From Corallococcus caeni (GTDB taxonomy: Bacteria; Myxococcota; Myxococcia; Myxococcales; Myxococcaceae), in NCBI RefSeq assembly GCF_036245865.1, contig NZ_BTTW01000003.1:186001-250000 (forward strand): a DNA stretch of 64,000 nucleotides. Reading direction: 5' to 3'. The notes under the pieces are model-generated. The model searched no databases. It was not told the DNA's origin and worked only from the letters and a program-made list of their open reading frames with translations. Below are positions 1-8,767 of this stretch, piece after piece. Position 1 is the stretch's first letter, and every line of letters begins with the position of its first letter. The translations under genes were made by a program, and so were the position numbers.

Positions 1-20
1 GGAGAAAGCGGGAGTCAGTG

Positions 21-1451
21 TCACTTTGAGGGCGCGAAGCCGCCGTGGAAGGTGGGGGGCAGGGCGTGGTCGAAGTGGCAGCGCGCCACGGGGCCGTCCT
101 CCAGCCGGCGCGCGTCCAGCACGGCGACGTGGGACGCGTCCGCCTTCACGTCGTAGACCTGGGTGAGCACCCAGCCGTCGTCCTCGGCGGTGGCGCCGGG
201 GCGGGGGACGAAGATGGGCTCGGAGGGGTAGGTGCCCTCGCCCAGGTCCGCCGTCGTCATCCGGCCTGTGTCCATGTCCACGCGCACCACGCCGTCGAAC
301 AGGCCGCGCCGGGCCTCGTCGCTCCGGTGCACGCCCATGTAGAGCGTCTGGTGCGCGCGGCCCACGACGCCGGGGGCCACGCGGGGAAACTCGCAGCTGA
401 TGTCCGCTCGCTGCTCGGTGCGGAAGGTGCCCGCCTTCACGTCCACCACCGCCCGGTGCAGCATGCCCTGCGCGTCGGAGGACGTCGTGCCGCGCACCAG
501 CTCACCCAGCCACTGGTTCGTCGTGAAGTCGGGGTAGCGCACGTAGTCCACCACCACCGTGTCGCCCTCCTCGTACGCGTTGCCGAAGTGCCACAGGTAG
601 AACGCGTCGGTGGAGATGCGCACCGGGTGCTCCACGTCGTCGATGGGCACCACCAGCACGTCCGTGCCCGCCTCCGGCCGCCACCGCAGGTTCTCCGAGT
701 ACGAACCCACGCGCAGCAGCGCGCGGAAGAGGTTCAGGCGCAGCGGTGACAGGAAGAAGACGAGGTAGCGATCCGTGGCGATGAAGTCGTGCACCATCGT
801 CGCGCCGGGCAGCTTCACCGTGCCCAACCGCCAGGCCTTGCCGCCGTCCGGCAGGACGTAGAGGTCCGCCAGCGTGTCCCGGCCGTAGCGGACGCCGAAG
901 TTGTAGGACGCCTTGCGCGACGGCACGCGGTGCGGGTGCGCGGAGAACGTCTCCACCACCGTGCCGTCGAAGTCCGTCTCGCCCAGCGTGGACAGGTCCT
1001 CCGGGGACACCTCCACCGGCACGCTGCCCTCGAAGAGCGCGTACAGCTTGCCGTTCCACGCCATCACGGACGTGTTCGCGGAGTTCTTGCGCACGTTGCG
1101 CAGCTTGTGGAGCAGCGGCGTGGGCGTGCCGTAGCCGCCGTAGCGCTGCGAGGACGCCTCGCGCTCCGCCACCATGGTGGGCGAGTCCAGCAGCCTCGAC
1201 GCGCCCTTCACCCCGTCCGCGCCGAAGCGCACGCCCAGCATCCCCCCGTCTCCGTCGAACCAGTGCTGGTACGGCCGGCCGTGCACGTCGAACGTCCACG
1301 GCCCCACCCGGTAGAGCGAGCCCCGCAGCCCTTCGGGCACCTGGCCCTCCACCCGCAGCGGCTCGAACCCGTGCTGGCGGGGAAGCGTGCGGAACGCCCG
1401 CAGCCAGCCCGGCGCGGAGGAGGACATCGTCTGCTTCGTCGCGGTCGTCAT
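21..1451 (-). CDS. Carotenoid oxygenase (RPE65/CCD family)
   Basis: Predicted 476-residue non-haem iron dioxygenase that cleaves carotenoids or apocarotenoids. Family features visible: an N-terminal GSLYRVGP stretch, a WFDGDGG motif, and likely iron-binding histidines in AHPHR, MVHDF, HFGNAYEE and the C-terminal FHGGFAP. I start it at the ATG of MTTATKQ because GGGAGCC lies just upstream; a start 25 codons earlier would put coding sequence across the inverted repeats shared with the divergent TetR gene. Its length is typical of the family. The adjacent regulator suggests ligand-controlled expression. The substrate cannot be told from sequence. Confidence 0.9.
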   Translation of the reverse strand: MTTATKQTMSSSAPGWLRAFRTLPRQHGFEPLRVEGQVPEGLRGSLYRVGPWTFDVHGRPYQHWFDGDGGMLGVRFGADGVKGASRLLDSPTMVAEREASSQRYGGYGTPTPLLHKLRNVRKNSANTSVMAWNGKLYALFEGSVPVEVSPEDLSTLGETDFDGTVVETFSAHPHRVPSRKASYNFGVRYGRDTLADLYVLPDGGKAWRLGTVKLPGATMVHDFIATDRYLVFFLSPLRLNLFRALLRVGSYSENLRWRPEAGTDVLVVPIDDVEHPVRISTDAFYLWHFGNAYEEGDTVVVDYVRYPDFTTNQWLGELVRGTTSSDAQGMLHRAVVDVKAGTFRTEQRADISCEFPRVAPGVVGRAHQTLYMGVHRSDEARRGLFDGVVRVDMDTGRMTTADLGEGTYPSEPIFVPRPGATAEDDGWVLTQVYDVKADASHVAVLDARRLEDGPVARCHFDHALPPTFHGGFAPSK

Positions 1452-1508
1452 GACGGCTCCCTTTCCAGTGCAACGTCCGGGCGCGAAAGGACCTCGCGCC
1501 GCCCATCG

Positions 1509-1558
1509 TGTAGACACTGTAAACATCGCATGTTGTCGCCGTCAACATGGATGTTGAC
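1509..1558. promoter_or_regulatory. Cluster of inverted repeats, probable TetR operators
   Basis: Three dyads lie between the divergent oxygenase and TetR genes. At 1509-1525, TGTAGAC and GTAAACA form an imperfect repeat around ACT. At 1529-1549, CATGTTG and CAACATG are perfect 7-base arms. At 1541-1558, GTCAACAT and ATGTTGAC are perfect 8-base arms around GG, overlapping the second dyad. TetR regulators normally bind such dyads and repress both themselves and the neighbour; binding here is inferred. Confidence 0.6.
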
Positions 1559-1627
1559 GCTGGCAACTTTGGCCCGTGGATGGTCAAGTCACGCAGGCGA
1601 CAGTCGGGGCATGAGGAGGCACGGACG

Positions 1628-2293
1628 GTGGCGACGAAGGGCAGGCGCAAGCAGGCGGCGGAGGCACCCGCGGAGAAGGACAAGGGCCGCTATCACCACG
1701 GGGACCTACGACAGGCGCTGGTGGACGCGGCGGTGGCGCTCATCGCCGAGGAGGGCTTCGGCGCGCTGACGCTGCGAGAGGTGGCCCGGCGGGCGGGCGT
1801 CACGCACGCGGCGCCCTACCGGCACTTCGCGGACAAGGAGGCGCTCCTGGAGGCGGTGGCGCACGAGGGCTTCCGCGCCATGGCGCGCGAGATGCGCGAG
1901 CGCATGGCCCCGATGACAGGGCCCCTGGAGCGGCTGTACGCGGCGGGCGAGGCCTACGTGCTGTTCGCCGTGCGCCACCCGCCGCACTTCCGGGTGATGT
2001 TCGGCCCGCACTTCACCCGGCCCATGTCACCGCCTCCCGAGCCGGAAGGAGAGCAGGGCGCCTTCACGCTGCTGGTGAGCACCATTGAGGAGGGACAGGC
2101 GGCGGGCCTGCTGCGCGCGGGGGAGCCGCGGCCCCTCACGCTCACCGCGTGGTCGCTCGTGCACGGGCTCGCCTCGCTGTTCGTGGACCGGCAGCTGGGC
2201 GAATCCCCCCAGGGCGTGGAGGGCGCGGAGGCGCTCGCCCGCGTGCAGACGCGGCTGCTCGTCGAGGGGCTCAGGCCGCCCGCGCGCGGCTGA
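1628..2293 (+). CDS. TetR/AcrR family transcriptional regulator
   Basis: 221-residue regulator. Residues about 20-65 form the TetR helix-turn-helix (IAEEGFGALTLREVARRAGV, then HAAPYRHFADKEALLEAV). The C-terminal half, with PPHFRVMFGP, resembles the WHG-type ligand domain. I choose the GTG start because GAGGAGG at 1613-1619 sits 8 bases upstream; the earlier in-frame ATG at 1547 lies inside an inverted repeat and has no ribosome binding site. It is divergent from the carotenoid oxygenase, which it probably represses together with itself. Ligand unknown; an apocarotenoid is a guess. Confidence 0.85.
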   Translation: MATKGRRKQAAEAPAEKDKGRYHHGDLRQALVDAAVALIAEEGFGALTLREVARRAGVTHAAPYRHFADKEALLEAVAHEGFRAMAREMRERMAPMTGPLERLYAAGEAYVLFAVRHPPHFRVMFGPHFTRPMSPPPEPEGEQGAFTLLVSTIEEGQAAGLLRAGEPRPLTLTAWSLVHGLASLFVDRQLGESPQGVEGAEALARVQTRLLVEGLRPPARG

Positions 2294-2323
2294 AGATGCG
2301 CGACAGTCGGTAGGGAAGCGGGG

Positions 2324-2351
2324 TTGACCGTCAGGGATTGTCGGGTACGGT
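2324..2351 (+). promoter_or_regulatory. Possible sigma70-type promoter close to the peptidase start
   Basis: TTGACC at 2324-2329, a 16-base spacer and TACGGT at 2346-2351. If used, transcription would begin almost at the ATG at 2359, giving a nearly leaderless mRNA. No purine-rich ribosome binding site is visible in front of that ATG, which fits. The -10 match is weak, so this is tentative. Confidence 0.3.
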
Positions 2352-2358
2352 CGGCGCC

Positions 2359-3741
2359 ATGGTGCGCATTCCGGAAGAGACGGGGCCGAGGGTCAGGGCG
2401 CGGGAGCTGGGGCTGCCGTTGGGACGCTTCAAGCCGGGGAAGTACAACGCCATCACCGACGTGGAGGGCGTGCTGGTGGGGCACACCACGCTCATCGAAG
2501 GCTCGGGCCCGTTGCGGCCCGGCTTCGGGCCGGTGCGCACGGGCGTCACGGCCATCCTGCCCAACCTGGGCAACATCTTCATGGAACGCATGAGCGGGGG
2601 CGGCTTCGTGCTCAACGGCGCGGGCGAGGTCTCCGGCATGACGCAGCTCATGGAGTGGGGCCTCATCGAAACGCCCATCCTCCTCACCAACACCATGGCC
2701 GTGGGCGCCGTGTCCGACGGCGTGGCCAACTACCTCGTGCAGCGCTACCCGGGCATCGGCGACGAGCACGACGTCATCATCCCCGTGGTGGGCGAGTGCG
2801 ACGACTCGTGGCTCAACGACATCTCCGGGCGCCACGTGCGCCAGGAGCACGTCGTCGCCGCCATCGACGCCGCGAAGTCCGGCCCGGTGCAGGAGGGCAA
2901 CGTCGGCGGCGGCACCGGCATGGTGACGTGCGACTTCAAGGGCGGCATCGGCACGTCGTCGCGAAAGCTGCCGGAGGTGCTGGGCGGCTACACGCTGGGC
3001 GTGCTCGTCATGTCCAACTTCGGGAAGATGCACAACCTGCGCGTGGGCGGCCTGCCGGTGGGCGAGGTGCTGGTGGAGAAGTTCAAGAACACCCCCCACC
3101 GCGGCAAGTCCTACGGCTCCATCATCGCCGTGGTCGCCACGGACGCGCCGCTCCTGAGCCATCAGATCAACCGCCTCTGCAAGCGCGTGGGCCTGGGCAT
3201 CGGGCGGGTGGGCAGCTACGCGGCGCACGGCTCCGGAGAGATCGTCGTGGGCTTCTCCACCGCGAACATCATCCCCAGGCGCACCCAGAAGATGGTCTAC
3301 AAGATGAAGATCCTCCTGGATCAGCGCCTGGACCCCCTCTACGAGGCCGTGATGGAGGCCACGGAGGAGGCCATCCTCAACGCCATGTGCATGGCGGAGC
3401 CCATGACGGGGGTGAACGACAACTACTCCCCCGCGCTGCCCCTGGACGAGGTCCGCCGCTTCGTGGACGCCTGCCGTCCCATCTTCGCCTCGGTGAAGAA
3501 GCGCCCCCACCAGACGAGCGTGCCCGCCTCCAGGGAGCGCCCCAGCGACGAGGACCGGGAGGGGGAGGTGACGCTGGGCAGCGCCCTGCCCACCCAGGTG
3601 CGCGGCGCGGAGGGCATTCCCTTCCCGACCCGGCCGGCCCCCAACGAGCCCCCCACGGACGGGGCGCCCAGGTCCGCGCCGGAGGCCGGCGCGGCCCTTA
3701 CCCCAGAGGACCCCGAGGGTTCCTCTTCCGGGAGCCCGTAG
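2359..3741 (+). CDS. P1 family peptidase (DmpA-like aminopeptidase, S58)
   Basis: 460 residues. The family comprises N-terminal-nucleophile aminopeptidases that cleave themselves into two chains. Visible signatures: NAITDVEGVLVGHTTL near the start, the GNVGGGTGM loop, KGGIGTSSR, which carries the likely self-cleavage and nucleophile region, and the C-terminal GVNDNYSPALP. After about residue 370 the chain becomes a Pro/Ser/Glu-rich, probably disordered tail that is longer than in typical DmpA. The ATG is favoured over the TTG 7 codons upstream because the conserved region starts soon after it. No signal peptide is evident. Substrate, D- or beta-amino peptides or amides, is not determinable. 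Confidence 0.88.
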   Translation: MVRIPEETGPRVRARELGLPLGRFKPGKYNAITDVEGVLVGHTTLIEGSGPLRPGFGPVRTGVTAILPNLGNIFMERMSGGGFVLNGAGEVSGMTQLMEWGLIETPILLTNTMAVGAVSDGVANYLVQRYPGIGDEHDVIIPVVGECDDSWLNDISGRHVRQEHVVAAIDAAKSGPVQEGNVGGGTGMVTCDFKGGIGTSSRKLPEVLGGYTLGVLVMSNFGKMHNLRVGGLPVGEVLVEKFKNTPHRGKSYGSIIAVVATDAPLLSHQINRLCKRVGLGIGRVGSYAAHGSGEIVVGFSTANIIPRRTQKMVYKMKILLDQRLDPLYEAVMEATEEAILNAMCMAEPMTGVNDNYSPALPLDEVRRFVDACRPIFASVKKRPHQTSVPASRERPSDEDREGEVTLGSALPTQVRGAEGIPFPTRPAPNEPPTDGAPRSAPEAGAALTPEDPEGSSSGSP

Positions 3742-3796
3742 GCTTCTGATAGGTAAGCCCCCCTTTGCTCCATTCCGGAGACCAGGAGCCACCCAC

Positions 3797-3919
3797 ATGG
3801 CCAACAGCAAGAGCAAGCACCGCCGCGTGCAGATGAAGATCCGTCAGCACTGGAAGAAGCGGATCAAGAAGCAGAAGGAAGCCGCCAAGGCCGCCGCCGC
3901 CGAAGGCAAGAAGAAGTAG
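3797..3919 (+). CDS. Small, highly basic 40-residue protein
   Basis: A 41-codon gene starting MANSKSKHRRVQMK and ending AAAAEGKKK. About 40 percent of residues are Lys or Arg and acidic residues are rare. AGGAG at 3784-3788, 8 bases before the ATG, supports translation. The KHRRVQMKIRQHWKKRIKKQ core resembles small basic ribosome-associated proteins such as those annotated with an AURKAIP1/COX24-type domain; this is a resemblance only. RNA or ribosome binding is a reasonable guess. It stands alone between the peptidase and a convergent lipoprotein. Confidence 0.72.
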   Translation: MANSKSKHRRVQMKIRQHWKKRIKKQKEAAKAAAAEGKKK

Positions 3920-3954
3920 TTCTCGCCCTGGCGCCGCTCCCGGCGGCCCTGGCG

Positions 3955-4467
3955 TTACTGCCGGGTCGCCGTGAAGGGGCGCGTCACGGTGCATCTGAGG
4001 GCGCTGGTCCCCTGGATGCGTGAGTATTGGCCGGTGAAGGTCCCGGACAGGGCGCCACCGCCGCCGTCCTCGGGGCCCCCGGTGAAGGTCGCGGTGAGGC
4101 TGAGGAAGGTGCTCACCCCACCGTCGCTGCTGGGGGGCGGCGTTCCGGTCAGGATCAGCCCGCCCGACGCATACACCTGGCCCGTCAGCGCCACCTTCGT
4201 CAGCGACCCCGTCAGGATGCCGCCGTCGGCGCGCTGGATGACCAGCGGCTCGCCGTCCGCCACGGCCTGGACGTTCAGGTTCACGCACTCGGAGGGCAGG
4301 CCCGCGTCATCCCGGAACGTCAGCGGATAGGTGCCCTCCACCGGGGCGCAGGCGTCGCCGCACTCCGCGCTTCCTCCCTCCTTGCAGGACGGCGCGAGCA
4401 GCAGGAAGGCGCCGGACACGACGGTGGTGGCGACTGCCGCCACGGGGGCGAAACGTCCAGAAGTCAT
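3955..4467 (-). CDS. Hypothetical lipoprotein
   Basis: 170 residues. A signal peptide ends in the lipobox LAPSC, so the mature protein would be lipid-anchored. The mature part holds alternating polar and hydrophobic strands (LTGSLTKVALTGQVYASGG, then LSLTATFTGG and LSGTFTGQYS), which suggests a small beta-rich domain. Four Cys residues (CGDAC, one near ECVN, one in ALRCTV) could form disulfides. It resembles the many short lipoproteins of myxobacteria. No function is recognisable. It is divergent from the AI-2E-type permease. Confidence 0.72.
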   Translation of the reverse strand: MTSGRFAPVAAVATTVVSGAFLLLAPSCKEGGSAECGDACAPVEGTYPLTFRDDAGLPSECVNLNVQAVADGEPLVIQRADGGILTGSLTKVALTGQVYASGGLILTGTPPPSSDGGVSTFLSLTATFTGGPEDGGGGALSGTFTGQYSRIQGTSALRCTVTRPFTATRQ

Positions 4468-4559
4468 GGGTGGCCTCTTGGGGAAGGAGGGACGGGCTTC
4501 CTGGTGGGAATAACCGTTCCTACGTTGCGTGCAGCAGGTCTGGGGGACGGGGTGGGGCG

Positions 4560-5711
4560 GTGACGGCGGGCGATTCCAAGCGGTGGTCGAACTTCATCTT
4601 CGCGGGGCTCTTCGCCCTGGCGCTGATTCTCTTTTCACGCATCTTGCTGCCGTTCCTGATGCCGGTGCTGCTGGGCGGCTTCCTGGTCGTCCTGTTCATG
4701 CCCATCCAGGACTCCTTGGACCGGCGGCTCCAGGGCCGCAAGTCCCTGGCGGCGGGACTGTCCACCCTCGCGGTGTTCCTGCTCATCCTGGCGCCGCTGG
4801 CGCTGGTGGGCTGGATGGTGGCCCGCGAGGTGCTCCAGTTCGTGGGCCAGGCGCAGGACCTGTTGGATCAGGTGGACCTGCGTCACCACCTCCTCAACAG
4901 CCTGCCCCGGGGCGTCACCCGCTACGTGCACTTCGACCCGGAGAGCTCGGAGACGGAGCGCCTGCTGATGACGGCGGTGTCGGGCGGCGCGGGGCTGCTC
5001 GCGGACCTCGTCGGCGCCGGCACGGAGCTCGTCGTCAACATGTTCCTGATGACGGTCGCCATGTACTACTTCTTCCTGGACGGCCGTCGGCTGGTGAACG
5101 AGGTGGCCCGGCTGATTCCCCTGGAGCGCCGCTACTTCGACGCCTTCTCCCACGAGTTCACGGACGTCGCGTACGCCATCATCTACGGCAACACCGTCAC
5201 CGCGCTGGTGCAGGGCGCGGTGGGCTTCGTGGGCCTGCTCATCGCGGGCGTGCCGCACGCCGGGGTGTGGGGCGCGGCCATGGTGCTGGTGGCGCTGGTG
5301 CCGGTGGGCGGCACCGCGCTCGTGTGGGGGCCCATCGGCGTCATCCTCATCGCGGCCAACCGGGTGAGCGAGGGCGTCTTCCTCCTCGCGTGGGGCACGT
5401 TCCTGGTGGGCAGCATCGACAACGTCATCCGCCCGCGGCTGTGCGGCTCGCGCATGGCGCTGCACCCGCTGCTCGTCTTCCTGTCCATGTTCGGCGGACT
5501 GGCGGTGTTCGGGATGATGGGCCTCTTGGTGGGTCCGCTCATCGCGTCCATCTTCATGGCCATGGTGCGCATCTACCGGCGCGACTTCCTCGGGCGTACG
5601 CAGGAAGCGCAGCCTGCACCCGTGGTGTCCGAGGATTCCTCGCCTTCGCACGTCTCGCAGCCCGCGCCAGTGCCCTCGGCGGCGAGCGTGGGTCACGTGA
5701 TGAACGCCTGA
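4560..5711 (+). CDS. AI-2E/PerM family membrane transporter
   Basis: 383-residue integral membrane protein with about eight hydrophobic segments: two at the N-terminus (FIFAGLFALALILFS and FLMPVLLGGFLVVLF), one after, a soluble stretch at about 100-160, then the conserved C-terminal block (GVWGAAMVLVALVPVGG, NVIRPRL and LLVFLSMFGGLAVFG). This is the AI-2E transporter/PerM family, whose members include quorum-signal exporters and Na+/H+ antiporters. I use the GTG of VTAGDSKRW; upstream codons encode a non-conserved Gly/Arg-rich stretch. The C-terminal 40 residues are a Pro/Ala/Ser tail. The transported species is unknown. Confidence 0.85.
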   Translation: MTAGDSKRWSNFIFAGLFALALILFSRILLPFLMPVLLGGFLVVLFMPIQDSLDRRLQGRKSLAAGLSTLAVFLLILAPLALVGWMVAREVLQFVGQAQDLLDQVDLRHHLLNSLPRGVTRYVHFDPESSETERLLMTAVSGGAGLLADLVGAGTELVVNMFLMTVAMYYFFLDGRRLVNEVARLIPLERRYFDAFSHEFTDVAYAIIYGNTVTALVQGAVGFVGLLIAGVPHAGVWGAAMVLVALVPVGGTALVWGPIGVILIAANRVSEGVFLLAWGTFLVGSIDNVIRPRLCGSRMALHPLLVFLSMFGGLAVFGMMGLLVGPLIASIFMAMVRIYRRDFLGRTQEAQPAPVVSEDSSPSHVSQPAPVPSAASVGHVMNA

Positions 5712-5759
5712 GCCCGGAGCCTGGACTTCGCCCCGGCGCTGGGTGAACCTGCCCGGAGC

Positions 5760-6803
5760 ATGACGACCACCCGAAGCGCGAGGGTCCCCTCCGGACTGCT
5801 GTGGACCCTGGTCCTCGCTGGAGCCCTGGCGGCTCCGGCCGCGGCGGCCTCTGACGCCCTGACGCCGCCGGCCTTCCACGGCCCCCGGGAGTCCCCCGCG
5901 TGGCTGTCGCTGCGGCTGGGCAGCGCGGCCGCGGGCAGCGGGACGTCGCGGTCGAAAACGGAGCCGGAGGTGGGCGCGCCCACCTGGGTGCGGCTCAACC
6001 TGGGCCTCACCGCGACGTGGCGGCGCTACTGCGCGCGGCCCGGCGTGGACAGCTGTGGCGAGTACGACCGGCTGCCGGAGGAGGATCAGCTGGGGGACAC
6101 GTCCGACTTCTCCTCGTCGCACCCGTACCTGGGGCTGGCGCTGGAGGCGGAGGTGCTGCCGCTGGCGCGCCATGAGTCCTCGGTGTTGCGGGGCCTGGGG
6201 CTGTTGCTGGGGGCGCAGCGCGGCTTCTCCAGCTCCGACGTGACGCTCACCGGGGACGGCGGCCAGACGCCGGTGCGCGAGGTGTCCGCCACCGACACGG
6301 CCTTCACCGCGCAGGCGCTTTACCGCTTCTATTTCCGCTTCGGCACGACGCGGCCGCAGCAGGGCTACGTGGGCGCGCGCGCCGGCATCCAGACGCGCGC
6401 GTTCGACGTGGAGGCGTCCGCGGACAACCCGCTGTCCGGCACGCACCGCGTGTTCCCGTCCGTGGCGTTGGACCTGTCCGTGCCGCTGTTCGGCTCGGTG
6501 CGGCTGGACGCGTCGGGTGGACTCCTGCTGTCGCCCAGGCCGGGGCACTCACCGGACGCGGACGGAGGACGGCGGGCGCTGGAGGTCCGCGACTTCGGCA
6601 CGTCCGTGTCCAGCTTCGGCTGGAGCGCGGAGCTGGGCGTGACGGGGGACATCTGGGGGCCGTTCGGCTACGACGTGGCCTGGCGGCTGGCGCACTTCAA
6701 GGACCGCTTCTCCGGGGCCGGCACACTCACCGGCTGGGATGATGGCGGAGCGACCGAGGAGACGTACTCCAGCCTGCACGTCGGCTTGATCGCGACGTAC
6801 TGA
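5760..6803 (+). CDS. Secreted outer-membrane beta-barrel-like protein
   Basis: 347 residues with a clear signal peptide (LLWTLVLAGALAAPAAAA). The mature part contains repeated amphipathic strands with aromatic ends, for example TAQALYRFYFRF, GYVGARAGIQTRAF and a final YSSLHVGLIATY ending in an aromatic residue, the usual outer-membrane beta-barrel C-terminus. No enzyme motif is seen. It lies 48 bases after the permease and may share its transcript. Function unknown. Confidence 0.72.
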   Translation: MTTTRSARVPSGLLWTLVLAGALAAPAAAASDALTPPAFHGPRESPAWLSLRLGSAAAGSGTSRSKTEPEVGAPTWVRLNLGLTATWRRYCARPGVDSCGEYDRLPEEDQLGDTSDFSSSHPYLGLALEAEVLPLARHESSVLRGLGLLLGAQRGFSSSDVTLTGDGGQTPVREVSATDTAFTAQALYRFYFRFGTTRPQQGYVGARAGIQTRAFDVEASADNPLSGTHRVFPSVALDLSVPLFGSVRLDASGGLLLSPRPGHSPDADGGRRALEVRDFGTSVSSFGWSAELGVTGDIWGPFGYDVAWRLAHFKDRFSGAGTLTGWDDGGATEETYSSLHVGLIATY

Positions 6804-6934
6804 CGCGGGATCTGACACCGGGCCTGTCCGGCGCGCGACATCGCCCGGAAGCGCGGGTGTCTGGACCCAGGCGGGATGCCTACCCCTTGCCCCCACGGCC
6901 TGATCCGGGCCGCGGCCAAGGGGGAAGATTCTCG

Positions 6935-8722
6935 GTGCGAGCACGGCGATGGTGGAGGCGGGGACTGGCGGGGCTGGCATGCCTTGCCCTGGTGGCGTGC
7001 GGCGGAGGTGACACCCAGGCGCCCACGCCCGGCACTCCTTCCGGCACGGCCAACGACGACGCGGGCACGGGTGCTCCGTCCGGCGCGGGCACGGTGGATG
7101 GGGGCACGCAGCCGTCCTCCGACGCGGGCACGGGCTCGTCGTCCGATGCGGGCACCGGGTCGCCGGATGCCGGAGCCGGCGGCGGCACGGACGCGGGCAC
7201 CGCGCCGCTGACCTGCGCGCCCACGGCGGGCGACACGCGCTGGGTGCTGGAGGGCGAGGCCTTCACCGCGCAAGTGACGTGCGCGACGGGCTACACGGCG
7301 GCGGGGCTGCGCTTCGGGGTGAAGAACCTGCCCGCGGGCGCGACGTTCGACGAGTCCACCGCCACGCTGCGCTGGACGCCCGCGCTCAACCAGGGCGCGG
7401 TGTGGATGCTCACGCTGGAGGAGCGCACCACCGGCGAGACTGGCACGCTCAAGGTGGGCGTGGCCAACAACGACAACGCGCCGGGCAAGGTCGACATCGT
7501 CGACCCCGTGGCCTACACGGAGGAGTACGGGCTGCCCGTGGTGCACCTGTTCTTCGACCCGGACGTGGGCCTGACGGCCGGCGGCTACCGGCCCGCGGAG
7601 GTGGTGTACCGGGGCCACCGCTACACCATCGAGGCGAAGTACCGCGGGGCCACCTCCAGCGTGTTCCCCAAGCGCAGCCTGACGTTCAAGTTCGCGGAGG
7701 ACGACCTGTTCTCCGAGCCCGTCTTCGGCGACGGCTTCAAGGACCGCAAGCGCGTGGTGCTCATCACCACGTTCAATGACAACTCGTACCTGCGCTCGCG
7801 GCTGGCGTTCGACCTCTGGCACCGGCTGTCCCCCAACGCCGTGCGCATCCGCACCTTCAGCGTCGTGGTGTACGCGAACAAGAAGTTCCGCGGGCTCTAC
7901 ACGGCGGCGGACCACGTGGACAAGCGGCTGATGGAGTGGAACGGCATCGACGACGACTCGGACCTCTTCAAGGGCGTGGACGCGGACGCCAACTTCTCCC
8001 GCCTCAAGCGCAACGGGCAGCCGAAGGAGCACCTCCACGTCGGCTTCGAGAAGTCCGAGGGCACGCCCGAGCAGAACCAGCCGCACGCCTTCGACCCGCT
8101 GGACGCCTTCGTCGCGTGGGTGGCGGACTCCAGCGCGGACGGCTTCCGCCAGGAGTTCGGCACGAAGCTGAAGGCGCGCGACTACGAGGACTGGTGGATC
8201 TTCAATACGCTCATCCAGGGCAATGACTCGCAGGGGAAGAACGCCTACCACGCGTATGACCCGAAGGCGGGCGGCCCGTGGCGCTTCATCCCGTGGGACC
8301 TGGACGCGAGCTTCGGGCAGAACTTCGACACCACGCGCACCAGCGCCACGGCGCGGCCCACCTACGCGTCCGACAACCTGCTCTTCAAGCGGATGCTGGC
8401 GGAGCCCTCCATCGCGGGCCCCATGCGCGAGCGCTACCGCCAGGCCCTGAAGAACGAGGTGAGCGAGGCCACGGTGCAGGCGCTGATCGACGGCTACGTG
8501 CAGGAGCTGGGGCCCAACGCGCAGCGCGACGAGGCGCGGTGGGGCGAGGAGTACCGCAACTTCGCGAAGCCGAGCACGGGGCCCGACGTGAACGAGGGGG
8601 GCTACGGCAACTTCCCGGACTGGCACCTGCGCCAGGACTTCAAGACCCACGCGGAGGAGGTGGACTACATCCGGCAGTGGGTGCACACGCGCTGGTCCGC
8701 GTTCCAGACGCAGCTGCCGTGA
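6935..8722 (+). CDS. CotH kinase-family lipoprotein
   Basis: 595 residues. The signal peptide ends in ALVAC, a lipobox. A low-complexity linker of Asp-Ala-Gly-Thr-Gly repeats follows (about residues 30-95), then a cadherin/Ig-like region with NNDNAPG, then the CotH domain: KYRGATSSVFPKRSLTFKF, ITTFNDNSYLRSRLA, RGLYTAADHVDKRLM, GNDSQGKNAY and FIPWDLDASFG. CotH of Bacillus is an atypical protein kinase that phosphorylates spore-coat proteins; here it would act at the cell surface. The GTG start is chosen because GGGGGAAG precedes it and the signal peptide then begins at once. Whether it is an active kinase cannot be said. Confidence 0.88.
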   Translation: MRARRWWRRGLAGLACLALVACGGGDTQAPTPGTPSGTANDDAGTGAPSGAGTVDGGTQPSSDAGTGSSSDAGTGSPDAGAGGGTDAGTAPLTCAPTAGDTRWVLEGEAFTAQVTCATGYTAAGLRFGVKNLPAGATFDESTATLRWTPALNQGAVWMLTLEERTTGETGTLKVGVANNDNAPGKVDIVDPVAYTEEYGLPVVHLFFDPDVGLTAGGYRPAEVVYRGHRYTIEAKYRGATSSVFPKRSLTFKFAEDDLFSEPVFGDGFKDRKRVVLITTFNDNSYLRSRLAFDLWHRLSPNAVRIRTFSVVVYANKKFRGLYTAADHVDKRLMEWNGIDDDSDLFKGVDADANFSRLKRNGQPKEHLHVGFEKSEGTPEQNQPHAFDPLDAFVAWVADSSADGFRQEFGTKLKARDYEDWWIFNTLIQGNDSQGKNAYHAYDPKAGGPWRFIPWDLDASFGQNFDTTRTSATARPTYASDNLLFKRMLAEPSIAGPMRERYRQALKNEVSEATVQALIDGYVQELGPNAQRDEARWGEEYRNFAKPSTGPDVNEGGYGNFPDWHLRQDFKTHAEEVDYIRQWVHTRWSAFQTQLP

Positions 8723-8767
8723 GGTTGGCGGCGCGGCGGGGGGAGGACCTCGCCGCGCCCACCGGGA

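Noticed and set aside
6990-7220. Short tandem DNA repeats near the start of the CotH gene, considered as a repeat array.
   Set aside because: They encode the Asp-Ala-Gly-Thr-Gly linker and drift at synonymous sites, so they are coding low-complexity sequence.
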